A stretch of 64,000 nucleotides of DNA, taken from NCBI RefSeq assembly GCF_000626635.1, contig NZ_CP007451.1:2418001-2482000 (forward strand), given 5' to 3'. The notes below the pieces were generated by a model. That model was given only the letters and a program-made list of their open reading frames with translations, was not told the origin of the DNA and did no database searches. The position numbers and the translations under genes were made by a program. Every line of letters starts with the position of its first letter. Positions within the stretch are counted from its first letter, which is position 1. Positions 1 to 8,222 of this stretch are shown here, in pieces. This DNA is from Draconibacterium orientale. Its GTDB lineage: Bacteria > Bacteroidota > Bacteroidia > Bacteroidales > Prolixibacteraceae.

Positions 1-170
1 GGATGGGGCACTTTGGCTACCTGCAACACTTTTAAATCGCGCGATAATGTAGCTTGTGTCAGTTCAAATCCCCGGCGTTTTAATTCAACCAATAATTCGT
101 CCTGGCTGTGTACACTGCCTCGTTGTATTATTTTTCGTATTTCTCGTTGTCGTTGTACTTTATTCTTCAT
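1..170 (-). CDS. argR: Arginine repressor ArgR, N-terminal part (cut by window edge)
   Basis: Reading leftward from an ATG at 170, the first 56 codons give a basic winged-helix N-terminus beginning MKNKVQRQREIRKII and containing TQATLSRDLKVLQVAKV, the recognition-helix signature of ArgR/AhrC repressors. The C-terminal arginine-binding and oligomerisation domain lies outside the window. ArgR is a cytoplasmic arginine-responsive repressor/activator of arginine synthesis and catabolism. Its own promoter carries two ARG-box-like palindromes (171-205), so autoregulation is likely. It is divergent from carA, whose product feeds arginine and pyrimidine synthesis, so the shared intergenic region may regulate both sides. 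Identification is firm; the gene is partial only because of the window boundary. Confidence 0.88.
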   Translation of the reverse strand, partial: MKNKVQRQREIRKIIQRGSVHSQDELLVELKRRGFELTQATLSRDLKVLQVAKVPH

Positions 171-205
171 TGAATAAATATTCATTTATGGTGCAAAAAT
201 ATTCA
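171..205 (-). promoter_or_regulatory. Tandem ARG-box operator overlapping the argR promoter
   Basis: Box 1, TGAATAAATATTCA at 171-184, is a perfect match to the core of the enterobacterial ARG box (TGAATwwwwATTCA). Box 2, TGCAAAAATATTCA at 192-205, matches it at 12 of 14 positions. The boxes start 21 bp apart, the spacing known for paired ARG boxes. On the minus strand box 2 contains TATTTTTG (194-201), a full match to the Bacteroidota -7 element TAnnTTTG. ArgR bound here would therefore cover the promoter and the start region of its own gene. Confidence 0.75.
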
Positions 206-244
206 TTTTTATAAAAGAACTGGTAAGAATTTCAGAATATTTTC

Positions 245-252
245 TATTTTTG
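245..252 (+). promoter_or_regulatory. Candidate -7 promoter element for carA
   Basis: TATTTTTG matches TAnnTTTG. No clear -33 TTTG lies 19 nt upstream. It would give a leader of about 130 nt before carA at 391. No attenuator hairpin is evident in that leader. Confidence 0.35.
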
Positions 253-390
253 TACCGGAAAATGATTTAAAGATCATGTTCTTAACATTATGGCTGAGAA
301 AGTGTATTTGAAAATAAGTATAAAGAATAACTGAAATGCGTTTGAACTATTTTAGGGCAAGCGCATTTTTTTTAATTATTAAATAGGAAT

Positions 391-1476
391 ATGTACAAAG
401 TAAAACAGGCAAAATTAACGCTTGAAGACGGGACGGTTTTTATGGGAAAATCCTTCGGAAGCGAAAAGTCGGTGGCCGGAGAGGTCGTTTTTTATACCGC
501 AATGACAGGGTATCCGGAAAGTTTGACTGATCCATCTTACACAGGACAAATCCTGGTGTCGACCTACCCAATGATTGGGAATTATGGTGTTCCTTTTAAC
601 AGGAAAGAAAACGGAATACACAAGTATTACGAATCGCACAAATTGCACATTTCCGGATTGATAATTTCTGATTATTCATTCGAATTCAGCCACTGGAACG
701 CAGAGAAAAGTTTGAGCGACTGGCTGAAAGAATACGAAGTGCCGGGTTTGTTCGATATCGACACGAGAGCCTTAACAAAAATTTTACGTGAGAAAGGTTC
801 GATGTTGGGGAAGATCGAATTTGAAGATGAAATTGACTTTTACGATCCGAACAAAGAAAACCTGGTAGCGGTTGCAAGTTGTAAAGAGCGCGAAGTTTAT
901 GGCGATGGAGAGCACAAGGTAGTGTTGATTGACTGTGGAGTTAAAAACAACATTATTCGTTGTTTGCTCGATCGCGGAGCTACGGTAATTCGTGTGCCAT
1001 GGGATTACGATTTTACCCATGAAGAATTCGATGGATTGTTTATCTCGAACGGCCCGGGTGACCCGGCAAATTGCGATGTAACGGTTGAGTACATTAAAAA
1101 TGTAATTGCAGCAGAAAAGCCAATTATGGGGATTTGTTTGGGTAACCAATTGCTGGCACGTGCCGCCGGTGCAAAAACCTACAAGCTGAAATTTGGTCAC
1201 CGAAGTCACAACCAACCGGTTTTGCTGCAGGGAACAAACAAATGTTACATCACTTCGCAAAACCATGGATTTGCTGTGGCAACCGAAACATTGTCTGACG
1301 ACTGGGAACCATTGTTTACCAATGTAAATGATGGAACCAACGAAGGAATCAGGCACAAAACAAAGCCTTTCTTCTCAACGCAGTTTCATCCGGAAGCATC
1401 GAGCGGACCGGTTGATACCGAGTTTTTATTCGATGAGTTCATTAAAAATATCGTAGAATATAAAAGCCGGAACTGA
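391..1476 (+). CDS. carA: Carbamoyl-phosphate synthase small (glutaminase) subunit
   Basis: 361 residues, the usual CarA length. The N-terminal CPSase small-chain domain (about 1-140) is followed by a class I glutamine amidotransferase domain. The nucleophile is Cys249 in GICLGNQ; the catalytic His333 and Glu335 lie in QFHPEASSGP; the oxyanion motif SNGPGDP is near 219-225. It hydrolyses glutamine and passes ammonia through a tunnel to CarB, which makes carbamoyl phosphate for pyrimidines and arginine. CarB follows at 1965, but the pair is split by an unrelated four-helix-bundle gene. The ATG at 391 fits the family N-terminus. Confidence 0.97.
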   Translation: MYKVKQAKLTLEDGTVFMGKSFGSEKSVAGEVVFYTAMTGYPESLTDPSYTGQILVSTYPMIGNYGVPFNRKENGIHKYYESHKLHISGLIISDYSFEFSHWNAEKSLSDWLKEYEVPGLFDIDTRALTKILREKGSMLGKIEFEDEIDFYDPNKENLVAVASCKEREVYGDGEHKVVLIDCGVKNNIIRCLLDRGATVIRVPWDYDFTHEEFDGLFISNGPGDPANCDVTVEYIKNVIAAEKPIMGICLGNQLLARAAGAKTYKLKFGHRSHNQPVLLQGTNKCYITSQNHGFAVATETLSDDWEPLFTNVNDGTNEGIRHKTKPFFSTQFHPEASSGPVDTEFLFDEFIKNIVEYKSRN

Positions 1477-1485
1477 TTTAAGAAT

Positions 1486-1520
1486 ATCGATTAACGATTT
1501 TAGATTTAAGATTGCGAGCC
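1486..1520 (+). repeat. Left inverted repeat flanking the four-helix-bundle cassette
   Basis: This stretch, complementary in order to 1908-1954, contains GATTAACGATTTTAGATT and GATTGCGAGCC. Its reverse complement aligns with the right flank: GGCTCGCAATC against GGAGCGACAATC, then TCTAAAATCGTTAATC against TCTAAAATCATCAATCGTTAATC. The repeat ends 3 nt before the ATG of the intervening gene. Confidence 0.6.
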
Positions 1521-1523
1521 GAA

Positions 1524-1886
1524 ATGAACAGATTTGAGTTAGAAGAGAGGTTGATTGTATTTGCTGCAAGGATTATTGAACTGGCAGAAAAACTGCCGAA
1601 TTCTCCAATCGGCAATCATATGAAAGGGCAAATTGTACGTTCAGGAACGTCACCTGCTCTAAATTATGGAGAAGCACAAAGCGCTGAATCGAAAAAAGAT
1701 TTTATTCATAAAATGAGCGTGTGCTTAAAAGAGCTTAGAGAAACTTTCGTTGCCATAAAAATCATAAAATATTCCAAACTTTTAACTGAAGTGGCTTTGC
1801 TGGAGGAGTGTTACGTTGAAAACAACGAATTGATTTCCATTTTTGTTAAAAGTATAGAAACAGTAAAGAAGAATAAAAGCGCATAA
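1524..1886 (+). CDS. Four-helix bundle protein (23S rRNA intervening-sequence protein family)
   Basis: About 120 residues, entirely helical in character, with the signature LAEKLP...G..M..QIVRSGTSPALNYGEAQSAESKKDFIHKMSV typical of the four-helix-bundle (IVS-encoded) proteins scattered through Bacteroidota genomes. A TTG at 1512 would add four residues; the ATG at 1524 matches the family start (MNRFELEERL). The biochemical role is unknown; relatives form pentameric bundles and sit in 23S rRNA intervening sequences or as isolated genes. Here it lies between carA and carB with imperfect inverted repeats on both sides, which suggests a small mobile cassette. It is transcribed with the operon. Confidence 0.88.
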   Translation: MNRFELEERLIVFAARIIELAEKLPNSPIGNHMKGQIVRSGTSPALNYGEAQSAESKKDFIHKMSVCLKELRETFVAIKIIKYSKLLTEVALLEECYVENNELISIFVKSIETVKKNKSA

Positions 1887-1907
1887 TGATATGTTAATAA
1901 GTATTTC

Positions 1908-1954
1908 GGAGCGACAATCTAAAATCATCAATCGTTAATCATCAATCGTTAATC
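1908..1954 (+). repeat. Right inverted repeat with a doubled AATCGTTAATC motif
   Basis: Partner of the left flank at 1486-1520. It contains two direct copies of ATCAATCGTTAATC (1927-1940 and 1941-1954), so this end has an extra tandem copy. It stops 10 nt before the carB ATG. Confidence 0.6.
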
Positions 1955-1964
1955 AATAGTAGTT

Positions 1965-4900
1965 ATGATAGAAACACATATTAAAAAAGCAATTGTTCTT
2001 GGTTCGGGAGCACTAAAAATCGGCGAGGCCGGTGAGTTCGATTATTCCGGTTCACAGGCGCTAAAAGCCTTGAAAGAGGAAGGTGTTGAAACGGTTCTTA
2101 TCAATCCGAACATTGCAACCATTCAAACATCTGAAGACATTGCAGACAAAATTTACTTTTTGCCTGTTACGCCTCATTTTGTTGAAGAGGTAATCAAAAA
2201 AGAAAAACCACAGGGAATTCTTCTGGCATTTGGTGGGCAAACTGCGCTGAACTGCGGAGTTGCACTTTACGAATCGGGAGTTCTCGAAAAATACAATGTT
2301 GAAGTAGTTGGTACGCCGGTTCAGTCGATTATCGACACGGAAGACCGCGATATTTTTGCCAACATGCTTGATGAAATTGATGTTAAGACATGTAAAAGTA
2401 TTGCGGCGTCAAATATGGCTGAAGCGAAAGCTGCCGCAAAAGAGGTTGGCTTTCCAATTATTATCCGCGCAGCATATACGCTGGGAGGTTTAGGCTCGGG
2501 TTTCTGCGAAAACGAAGAGGAGCTGGAAAAGCTGGCCGGTAGTGCATTTTCGTATTCGCCACAAATCCTGGTTGAAGAATCGATTAAAGGATGGAAAGAG
2601 GTAGAGTACGAGGTAGTTCGTGATAAATACGACAACTGTATTACCGTTTGTAATATGGAGAACTTCGATCCGCTTGGAATTCACACCGGCGAAAGTATTG
2701 TTGTGGCTCCGTCGCAAACACTATCGAACTCGGAATATCACAAGCTCCGCGAGATCTCTATTAAAATCATTCGTCGTGTTGGAGTAGTTGGAGAATGTAA
2801 CGTACAGTTTGCACTCGATCCGTACTCGGAAGATTATCGCGTAATTGAGGTAAATGCCCGTTTGTCGCGTTCGTCGGCACTGGCATCGAAAGCCACTGGT
2901 TACCCGCTGGCATTTGTTGCGGCAAAACTGGGGTTGGGTTATGGCTTGCACCAACTTAAAAACTCGGTTACCAAAGTAACAACAGCTTGTTTCGAACCTG
3001 CACTCGACTACTGTGTGGTGAAGATTCCGCGTTGGGATTTGAGCAAATTCGTAGGTGTTTCGAAAAATATCGGAAGTTCGATGAAATCGGTTGGCGAGAT
3101 TATGGCCATCGGACGAACTTTTGAAGAAGCCATTCAAAAAGGTATCCGAATGGTTGGACTTGGCATGCACGGTTTTGTGGCCAACAACGAGGAGATTACC
3201 ATTGAAGCAATAGAGGAGGAGTTGACAAATCCTACCGACCGACGTATTTTTGCCATTGCCGAAGCGTTCAACAAGGGTTACACCATCGATCAGATTCACG
3301 GGAAAACAAAAATCGATTGCTGGTTCCTGCAAAAGCTGAATAACATTTACAAAATAAAACTGGAGCTGAAGAAATTTAACGAATTGGAGAAATTGCCAAT
3401 TCCGCTGTTGAAAGCTTCAAAACAAGCAGGTTATTCTGATTTTCAGATCGCACGTTTGGTGCTGAGAAGTAAGAATGTCAACATGAGTGAAGATATTCTG
3501 AAAGTTCGGGCATATCGGAAAGCGAATGGTATTGTTCCGGTGGTAAAGCAAATCGATACGCTTGCCGGCGAGTATCCTGCACAAACCAATTACCTGTACC
3601 TAACGCATAACGGTACCGAAAATGACGTTACTTATTTAGGCGATCACAAATCGGTGATGGTGCTTGGGTCGGGTGCTTACCGCATTGGAAGTTCGGTAGA
3701 GTTCGACTGGTGTAGTGTAAATACCATCAACACCATTAAAGAGCAGGGGTACCGTTCGGTAATGATCAACTACAACCCGGAAACGGTGAGTACGGATTAC
3801 GATACCTGCGACAGGCTTTATTTTGATGAGCTGACTTTTGAGCGCGTTATGGATGTTTACGACCTGGAGAATCCGCATGGAGTTGTGCTTTCAATGGGCG
3901 GACAAATTCCAAACAACCTGGCCATGAAGCTGGACGGGCAAAATGTTCCGATCCTTGGAACATCGGCCAAAAAAATCGACAATGCCGAAGATCGCGAAAA
4001 ATTCTCGTCATTGCTTGATGATCTTGGAGTTGATCAGCCTCGCTGGGCGCGCCTTTCAACCATTGAAGAAATTCACAAGTTTGTTGATGAGGTGGGTTAT
4101 CCGGTGCTGATTCGTCCGTCGTACGTACTTTCGGGTGCAGCCATGAATGTGGTTTCGAACCCTGATCAGCTGGAGCACTTCCTGCAGATGGCGGCCAATG
4201 TTTCGAAAGAGCACCCGGTGGTTGTTACCGAGTTTATCGAGCAGGCCAAAGAAATTGAGATTGATGCCGTGGCCAATAAGGGCGAAATGGTGGCTTATGC
4301 CATTTCGGAGCACGTGGAGTTTGCCGGAGTTCACTCGGGTGATGCTACCATTGTTTTCCCGCCGCAAAAACTTTATGTTGAAACCATTCGCCGGGTGAAG
4401 AAAATCGCCCGTGAGATTGCAAAAGGACTGGAAATTACCGGGCCGTTCAACATGCAGTTTCTGGCAAAAGACAACGACATTAAAGTTATTGAGTGTAACC
4501 TGCGTGCATCGCGAAGCTTCCCGTTTGTATCGAAGGTGATGAAACTGAACCTGATAGAAATTGCCACAAAAGTGATGTTGGGAATCGATGTGCCGAAACC
4601 GGATAAATCGTTGTTCGAACTGGATTATGTGGGGGTAAAAGCACCGCAGTTCTCGTTTGCACGTTTGCTGAAAGCCGACCCTGTTTTAGGTGTTGATATG
4701 TCGTCGACCGGAGAGGTGGGATGTATTGGCGAAACCTATTACGAGGCGATTCTGAAAGCAATGATGTCGGTGGGGTACAACTTCCCGAAAAAGAACATTC
4801 TGATTTCTTCCGGACCATCGCGCGGTAAGCTGGAGCTACTGAACAGCGCCAGAATGCTGGTTGAAAAAGGCTACAATATTTTTGCTACTGAAGGAACACA

Positions 4901-5198
4901 TAAGTTCTTCCGCGATAACGGCATTGAAAATACGCTGGTACACTGGCCGGATGAGGAAGATCAGTCGCCAAATACCATCGAGATGATCAAGAATAAAAAG
5001 ATAGACCTGGTGGTTAATATCCCGAAAAACCATACCAACCGCGAGTTGAAAAATGGTTACCAGATCCGTCGAAGTTCCATCGATTATAATATTCCGCTTA
5101 TTACGAACGCTCGTGTGGCAAGTGCATTCCTTTACGGAATTTGCAAATACAGCATTGATGATATTCAGGTTAAAAGCTGGGACGAATACAAAGCTTAA
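1965..5198 (+). CDS. carB: Carbamoyl-phosphate synthase large (synthetase) subunit
   Basis: 1077 residues, the standard CarB length. There are two homologous ATP-grasp halves: the first from VLGSGALKIGEAGEFDYSG near residue 12, the second from VLGSGAYRIGSSVEFDW near 566. An oligomerisation linker separates them, and a C-terminal MGS-like allosteric domain occupies about 940-1077 (ISSGPSRGKLELLNSARMLVEKG). It phosphorylates bicarbonate, combines it with ammonia from CarA, and phosphorylates carbamate to carbamoyl phosphate. It belongs with carA although a 363-bp gene and repeats separate the two. A rho-independent terminator follows at 5221. Confidence 0.97.
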   Translation: MIETHIKKAIVLGSGALKIGEAGEFDYSGSQALKALKEEGVETVLINPNIATIQTSEDIADKIYFLPVTPHFVEEVIKKEKPQGILLAFGGQTALNCGVALYESGVLEKYNVEVVGTPVQSIIDTEDRDIFANMLDEIDVKTCKSIAASNMAEAKAAAKEVGFPIIIRAAYTLGGLGSGFCENEEELEKLAGSAFSYSPQILVEESIKGWKEVEYEVVRDKYDNCITVCNMENFDPLGIHTGESIVVAPSQTLSNSEYHKLREISIKIIRRVGVVGECNVQFALDPYSEDYRVIEVNARLSRSSALASKATGYPLAFVAAKLGLGYGLHQLKNSVTKVTTACFEPALDYCVVKIPRWDLSKFVGVSKNIGSSMKSVGEIMAIGRTFEEAIQKGIRMVGLGMHGFVANNEEITIEAIEEELTNPTDRRIFAIAEAFNKGYTIDQIHGKTKIDCWFLQKLNNIYKIKLELKKFNELEKLPIPLLKASKQAGYSDFQIARLVLRSKNVNMSEDILKVRAYRKANGIVPVVKQIDTLAGEYPAQTNYLYLTHNGTENDVTYLGDHKSVMVLGSGAYRIGSSVEFDWCSVNTINTIKEQGYRSVMINYNPETVSTDYDTCDRLYFDELTFERVMDVYDLENPHGVVLSMGGQIPNNLAMKLDGQNVPILGTSAKKIDNAEDREKFSSLLDDLGVDQPRWARLSTIEEIHKFVDEVGYPVLIRPSYVLSGAAMNVVSNPDQLEHFLQMAANVSKEHPVVVTEFIEQAKEIEIDAVANKGEMVAYAISEHVEFAGVHSGDATIVFPPQKLYVETIRRVKKIAREIAKGLEITGPFNMQFLAKDNDIKVIECNLRASRSFPFVSKVMKLNLIEIATKVMLGIDVPKPDKSLFELDYVGVKAPQFSFARLLKADPVLGVDMSSTGEVGCIGETYYEAILKAMMSVGYNFPKKNILISSGPSRGKLELLNSARMLVEKGYNIFATEGTHKFFRDNGIENTLVHWPDEEDQSPNTIEMIKNKKIDLVVNIPKNHTNRELKNGYQIRRSSIDYNIPLITNARVASAFLYGICKYSIDDIQVKSWDEYKA

Positions 5199-5220
5199 AA
5201 TATTTGTTCTTAATGATAAT

Positions 5221-5258
5221 AAAGCTTCGGCCATTGGTCGGAGCTTTTTGTTTTTATT
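5221..5258 (+). terminator. Rho-independent terminator after carB
   Basis: A 12-bp stem, AAAGCTTCGGCC / GGTCGGAGCTTT (two G-T wobbles) with loop ATT, is followed directly by a T-rich run. Confidence 0.85.
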
Positions 5259-5449
5259 AGTGGGCATTAATTGGGATTACACGTAAAGTCCGGAGGATTT
5301 GTATGTTTATAGTAATAAAAAGGTACGACACCGATCGGAGTCGTGTGCACCTCTTTCGGTTTTGCTATAAATAGTTAATGCCGCCGGTATCAGAAGCAAA
5401 ATACACGGCTGGCAGGTACCGAAGTTTCCAGCATTGCCAGCGATTTTTT

Positions 5450-5995
5450 TTAATGACCAGGCTGTATCTCAACCGGAATATCACTAATCACGTTGTGGAT
5501 ATGAAATAATGACTGAATAACCGGATCGGCTTCAATTACCAACATCCCCATGTTCTCTGCAATGCCGCTTACAACTTCCGGGTAAATTGCGCCTGTGGCT
5601 AAAAGCCTGGCTTGTATCTTTACAGGATGTGATCCGGTAATTCTGTGAAATTCTTTTTCAATACATCGAATGAATTTAGTCTGTGTTGGATTTAGCAGCG
5701 TAGCATATTTATTATCGCAGGTAAAGGTTACCTTTAGATTGTCGAAAGCTAAATTCGTATAGTGGCTATCATCCACAGAGATGATAATATCCAAATTAAA
5801 TTCATCTCCTTTTTCGATCTGACTGCCATCCTCTTTATAGGCTTTATAGCTTATTTTTAGTTCGCTGTTCAGTTCTTCATTTATTTCATCAATCAAAGCC
5901 TGTGTTTGATTTGCATGAGCCATCGGTTTAATTTTTCCCGGAATAGGAATGCTGACTCTTCGTTCACTTGTTTTCATGTTACTTAACGGATTCAT
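5450..5995 (-). CDS. Hypothetical protein, 181 aa
   Basis: I do not recognise this protein. It has no signal peptide or membrane segment. The first 25 residues are basic and probably disordered (MKTSERRVSIPIPGKIKP), followed by a helical stretch (QTQALIDEINEELNSELKISYKAYKEDG) and an alternating beta-rich part (FNLDIIISVDDSHYTNLAFDNLKVTFTCD), then VKIQARLLATGAIYPEVVSGIAENMGMLVIEADPVIQSLF. A later Met at residue 7 is an alternative start. It stands alone, convergent with carB and followed upstream by 860 bp of non-coding repeat sequence. Probably a cytoplasmic soluble protein; coding status is supported by length and composition only. Confidence 0.6.
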   Translation of the reverse strand: MNPLSNMKTSERRVSIPIPGKIKPMAHANQTQALIDEINEELNSELKISYKAYKEDGSQIEKGDEFNLDIIISVDDSHYTNLAFDNLKVTFTCDNKYATLLNPTQTKFIRCIEKEFHRITGSHPVKIQARLLATGAIYPEVVSGIAENMGMLVIEADPVIQSLFHIHNVISDIPVEIQPGH

Positions 5996-6241
5996 AGCTA
6001 TTGATTTTAATGGTGTAATTTTAAAATTCTACGGTCGGTAAAAATGATCGTTGCAAGACCTGGCAGGCTGTATTATATACGCATTCAGAAGTGTTCTGTT
6101 ACAATGAAGGGCAGACCAACGAAAGGAGAAATCAATAGCAATTATCTGCTGTAGCTGATACCCTTTTAGCTGACCTTCTAAAGACAAATGGCTGCCCTCC
6201 GGAACGGCCTTTTGTAAATGGATTGGCTACCAGTTGGCAAA

Positions 6242-6302
6242 CGAAGGATTAAATTACGTGTCTGCGGCAACGCCCTAGTCTTTGTCTGTAGCCATTTCCT
6301 CT
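6242..6302 (+). repeat. 61-bp direct repeat, copy 1
   Basis: Nearly identical to 6581-6641 (about 4 differences). It begins CGAAGGATTAAATTA and includes TGCGGCAACGCCCTAGTC and GTAGCCATTTCCTC. The copies are 339 bp apart and bracket the palindromic element at 6391-6539. Confidence 0.8.
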
Positions 6303-6390
6303 AGAGAGAGGAATTCCCAACAGGCTGAGAGAAAAATGGATATTAAAAGTTATTGGTTTTGTCATTACAGTGCATGTCACCAAACGAAAA

Positions 6391-6539
6391 TAATAAGGTT
6401 GGTTGTATTAACTAAACAAGGCTACTAAGGTTACTCAAATTGAAAAGGTTTGTTATAGCTCCCAAAGGAAACCTTATTTTCGAAATAAACCTTAGTAGAA
6501 ACCAACATACAACACCGCAAAACCTTATTAACCTTATTT
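6391..6539. repeat. Nested palindromic (MITE-like) element, ~149 bp
   Basis: The ends are inverted (TAATAAGGTT at 6391 against AACCTTATT at 6531 and 6521). Inside are CTACTAAGGTT (6422-6432) / AACCTTAGTAG (6488-6498) and AAGGTTT (6445) / AAACCTT (6469). The nested inverted repeats let the whole segment fold into one hairpin. No open frame of note. Confidence 0.65.
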
Positions 6540-6580
6540 CCTGTTACGTAAATCCAACAAGCTGGTATGCTTGGAATAGG

Positions 6581-6641
6581 CGAAGGATTAAATTATGCGT
6601 CTGCGGCAACGCCCTAGTCTTTGCCTGTAGCCATTTCCTCA
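6581..6641 (+). repeat. 61-bp direct repeat, copy 2
   Basis: Second copy of the sequence at 6242-6302. It differs at ATTATGCGTCTG (copy 1 ATTACGTGTCTG) and GCCTG (copy 1 GTCTG). Confidence 0.8.
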
Positions 6642-6858
6642 AGCATGGGGAACCAGCTGCAATGTTTGGGTGGAGTTTTTAGTTAATGCTCAAAAATATC
6701 ATTTGTGCTTGCTCCCCCTTGCAAGCTTATTAATACCTTCAGAAAAAAGCGAGCGAGAAAGGCGCAGCACTTCAATAAACGCTACACTTTAGTTCATAAA
6801 TATTCCATAAAATCAGAAATCCTGCTAATTTTAAGCTTTCATTCTAAACAACTTAACC

Positions 6859-7611
6859 GTGACAACTAAAACCTGTATTTACCGCATTGGCATTGCCGTA
6901 CTTCTATTCGTTTTTGTATTAAATTGTAAAGCACAAACCAGTGTTTCGCTGCGTTCGCAATGGCTCGATCCCACCAATCTGTTTACCGAAGAAAAACCAA
7001 CCGGCGAGTTTAGTACGGAGTTTTCGGTTGGTGGCCCCTGGAGTCTGTATTTTTACTATGCCCACGATTTACGAAACCTGACTCCCATATACATGATTGG
7101 CGGGGTGAACCACACGAACGAATCGGAACAAGCCGACAGCCTTGCTTTTGCGCAGCAGGAAGCGCGAGTGATACCAAAGAAGTCGCGGGTAATTTTTGTG
7201 AGCTACCAGTACAGCGAAACAGTTGACCAGCTTTCGTGGATTCAGCCGGTAATTACCTGGAACTGGAATTTTTTACGAAAGCCCTCAAGTTCAGTCCATA
7301 CCTTTACTGCTGAGGTTTCGCCCTGGATGTCGCTGCAACGTGGCGATCGTTACCAGGACGGTGGCTTTATTAACGCCCAGTACAACTACACCAAACATCT
7401 TAAGAAATGGATCCTTTCGGGTAACCTGAAAACCATTGCAGTTAAAGTGGTGGAGAAAGAATGGGATGCTTTTGTTTTAGGAGAAGTTCTTGATCTCTCT
7501 GCCGAATTTGTCCCCCTGAAAACAGCGCTTGATGTTGTTCTCAACCGGCCGCTTATTACCGACGAAGCCGATGACCTGGGATTTACTATCGGAATAATTA
7601 AAGAATTCTGA
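6859..7611 (+). CDS. Secreted, beta-rich hypothetical protein (likely outer-membrane associated)
   Basis: 250 residues, apparently starting at GTG. Residues 1-25 form a signal peptide (RIGIAVLLFVFVLNCKAQ) with cleavage expected after CKA. The mature part is rich in alternating hydrophobic and aromatic strands (WSLYFYYAHDL, SRVIFVSYQYSE, WIQPVITWNWNF, GGFINAQYNYTKHL) and ends in Phe (IGIIKEF), as many outer-membrane barrels do. It resembles the uncharacterised DUF5020/Tsx-like porin families, but I cannot confirm that by eye. It stands alone, convergent with the receiver gene at 7630. Confidence 0.65.
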   Translation: MTTKTCIYRIGIAVLLFVFVLNCKAQTSVSLRSQWLDPTNLFTEEKPTGEFSTEFSVGGPWSLYFYYAHDLRNLTPIYMIGGVNHTNESEQADSLAFAQQEARVIPKKSRVIFVSYQYSETVDQLSWIQPVITWNWNFLRKPSSSVHTFTAEVSPWMSLQRGDRYQDGGFINAQYNYTKHLKKWILSGNLKTIAVKVVEKEWDAFVLGEVLDLSAEFVPLKTALDVVLNRPLITDEADDLGFTIGIIKEF

Positions 7612-7629
7612 TTTTAGTTTGAAATCGTT

Positions 7630-8025
7630 CTAGAAATATTCCCCGATAATCTTTAAAAGATCGGCTTTGCGAATGGGCTTGCTCACGTAATCGTTAAAAT
7701 CGTTTCCGTTTACTATCTCGCTCTGTGTTTCGGGTGCAAAGGCTGATAAAGCAAATATTTTAACCACCTTATCCAATTTTCTGATATTCTTTACGGCCTC
7801 GAAGCCATCCATTTCGGGCATTTTTAAATCCATTAAAATTAAATCGATATCCGAATGCTCTTCATAAAGATTTATGGCTTCAACACCTGTTGAGGCAATT
7901 AGCAGTTCATCGGCAATATCGTTTAGCATGTACGAAAACAGCTTCTGATTAATTTTGTCGTCTTCAGCCAGTAGAATTTTAAGTTTTTTTATGGCGGGTG
8001 CACTACCCGGATTATCTGTTTCCAT
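7630..8025 (-). CDS. Stand-alone response regulator receiver domain (CheY-like)
   Basis: 131 residues with a single receiver domain from about 14. The acidic pair is in LLAEDDKINQKLF, the phospho-acceptor Asp in LILMDLKMPEMDGFEA, the switch Ser in IFALSAFAP and the conserved Lys in DYVSKPIRKADLL. The EDDKINQKL and MDLKMPEMDG signatures are typical of receivers that pair with hybrid histidine kinases. There is no output domain, so it probably acts as a phosphotransfer or protein-binding switch. No cognate kinase gene is adjacent. Confidence 0.9.
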   Translation of the reverse strand: METDNPGSAPAIKKLKILLAEDDKINQKLFSYMLNDIADELLIASTGVEAINLYEEHSDIDLILMDLKMPEMDGFEAVKNIRKLDKVVKIFALSAFAPETQSEIVNGNDFNDYVSKPIRKADLLKIIGEYF

Positions 8026-8190
8026 AGGGTTATCAGGTTATGTGAATATCAGCAATACACAGAAAAAACATTACTGTGCCGGGAAAATAATCCACAATTT
8101 AATTCGTCCTTTTTTTTCTTTTATTGTATAACACAATAAATATAAAGCTTTCATTTTGATTCGCGAAACAAGCGGGTTGCTCATTTTGTT

Positions 8191-8198
8191 TATTTTTG
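8191..8198 (+). promoter_or_regulatory. Candidate -7 element for the 2-hydroxyacid dehydrogenase gene
   Basis: TATTTTTG, 25 nt before the ATG at 8223, matches TAnnTTTG; the -33 region is weak. Confidence 0.5.
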
Positions 8199-8222
8199 AC
8201 ATCAAATTAATAAATCAGAGTT

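Larger units (their letters stand above)
5996..6858. other. 863-bp gene-free region with palindromic and duplicated sequence
   Basis: No convincing gene: the 80-codon frame at 6440-6682 runs through repeat sequence and has no family likeness. The region holds a 61-bp direct duplication (6242 and 6581) and a nested palindromic element at 6391-6539. The rest shows nothing recognisable. Confidence 0.7.

Noticed and set aside
1512-1954. Intervening sequence of a 23S rRNA gene
   Set aside because: The four-helix-bundle family is known from such sequences, but no rRNA flanks it here; both neighbours are car genes.
6440-6682. 80-codon ORF as a gene
   Set aside because: It spans the palindromic element and one 61-bp repeat copy and resembles no family.
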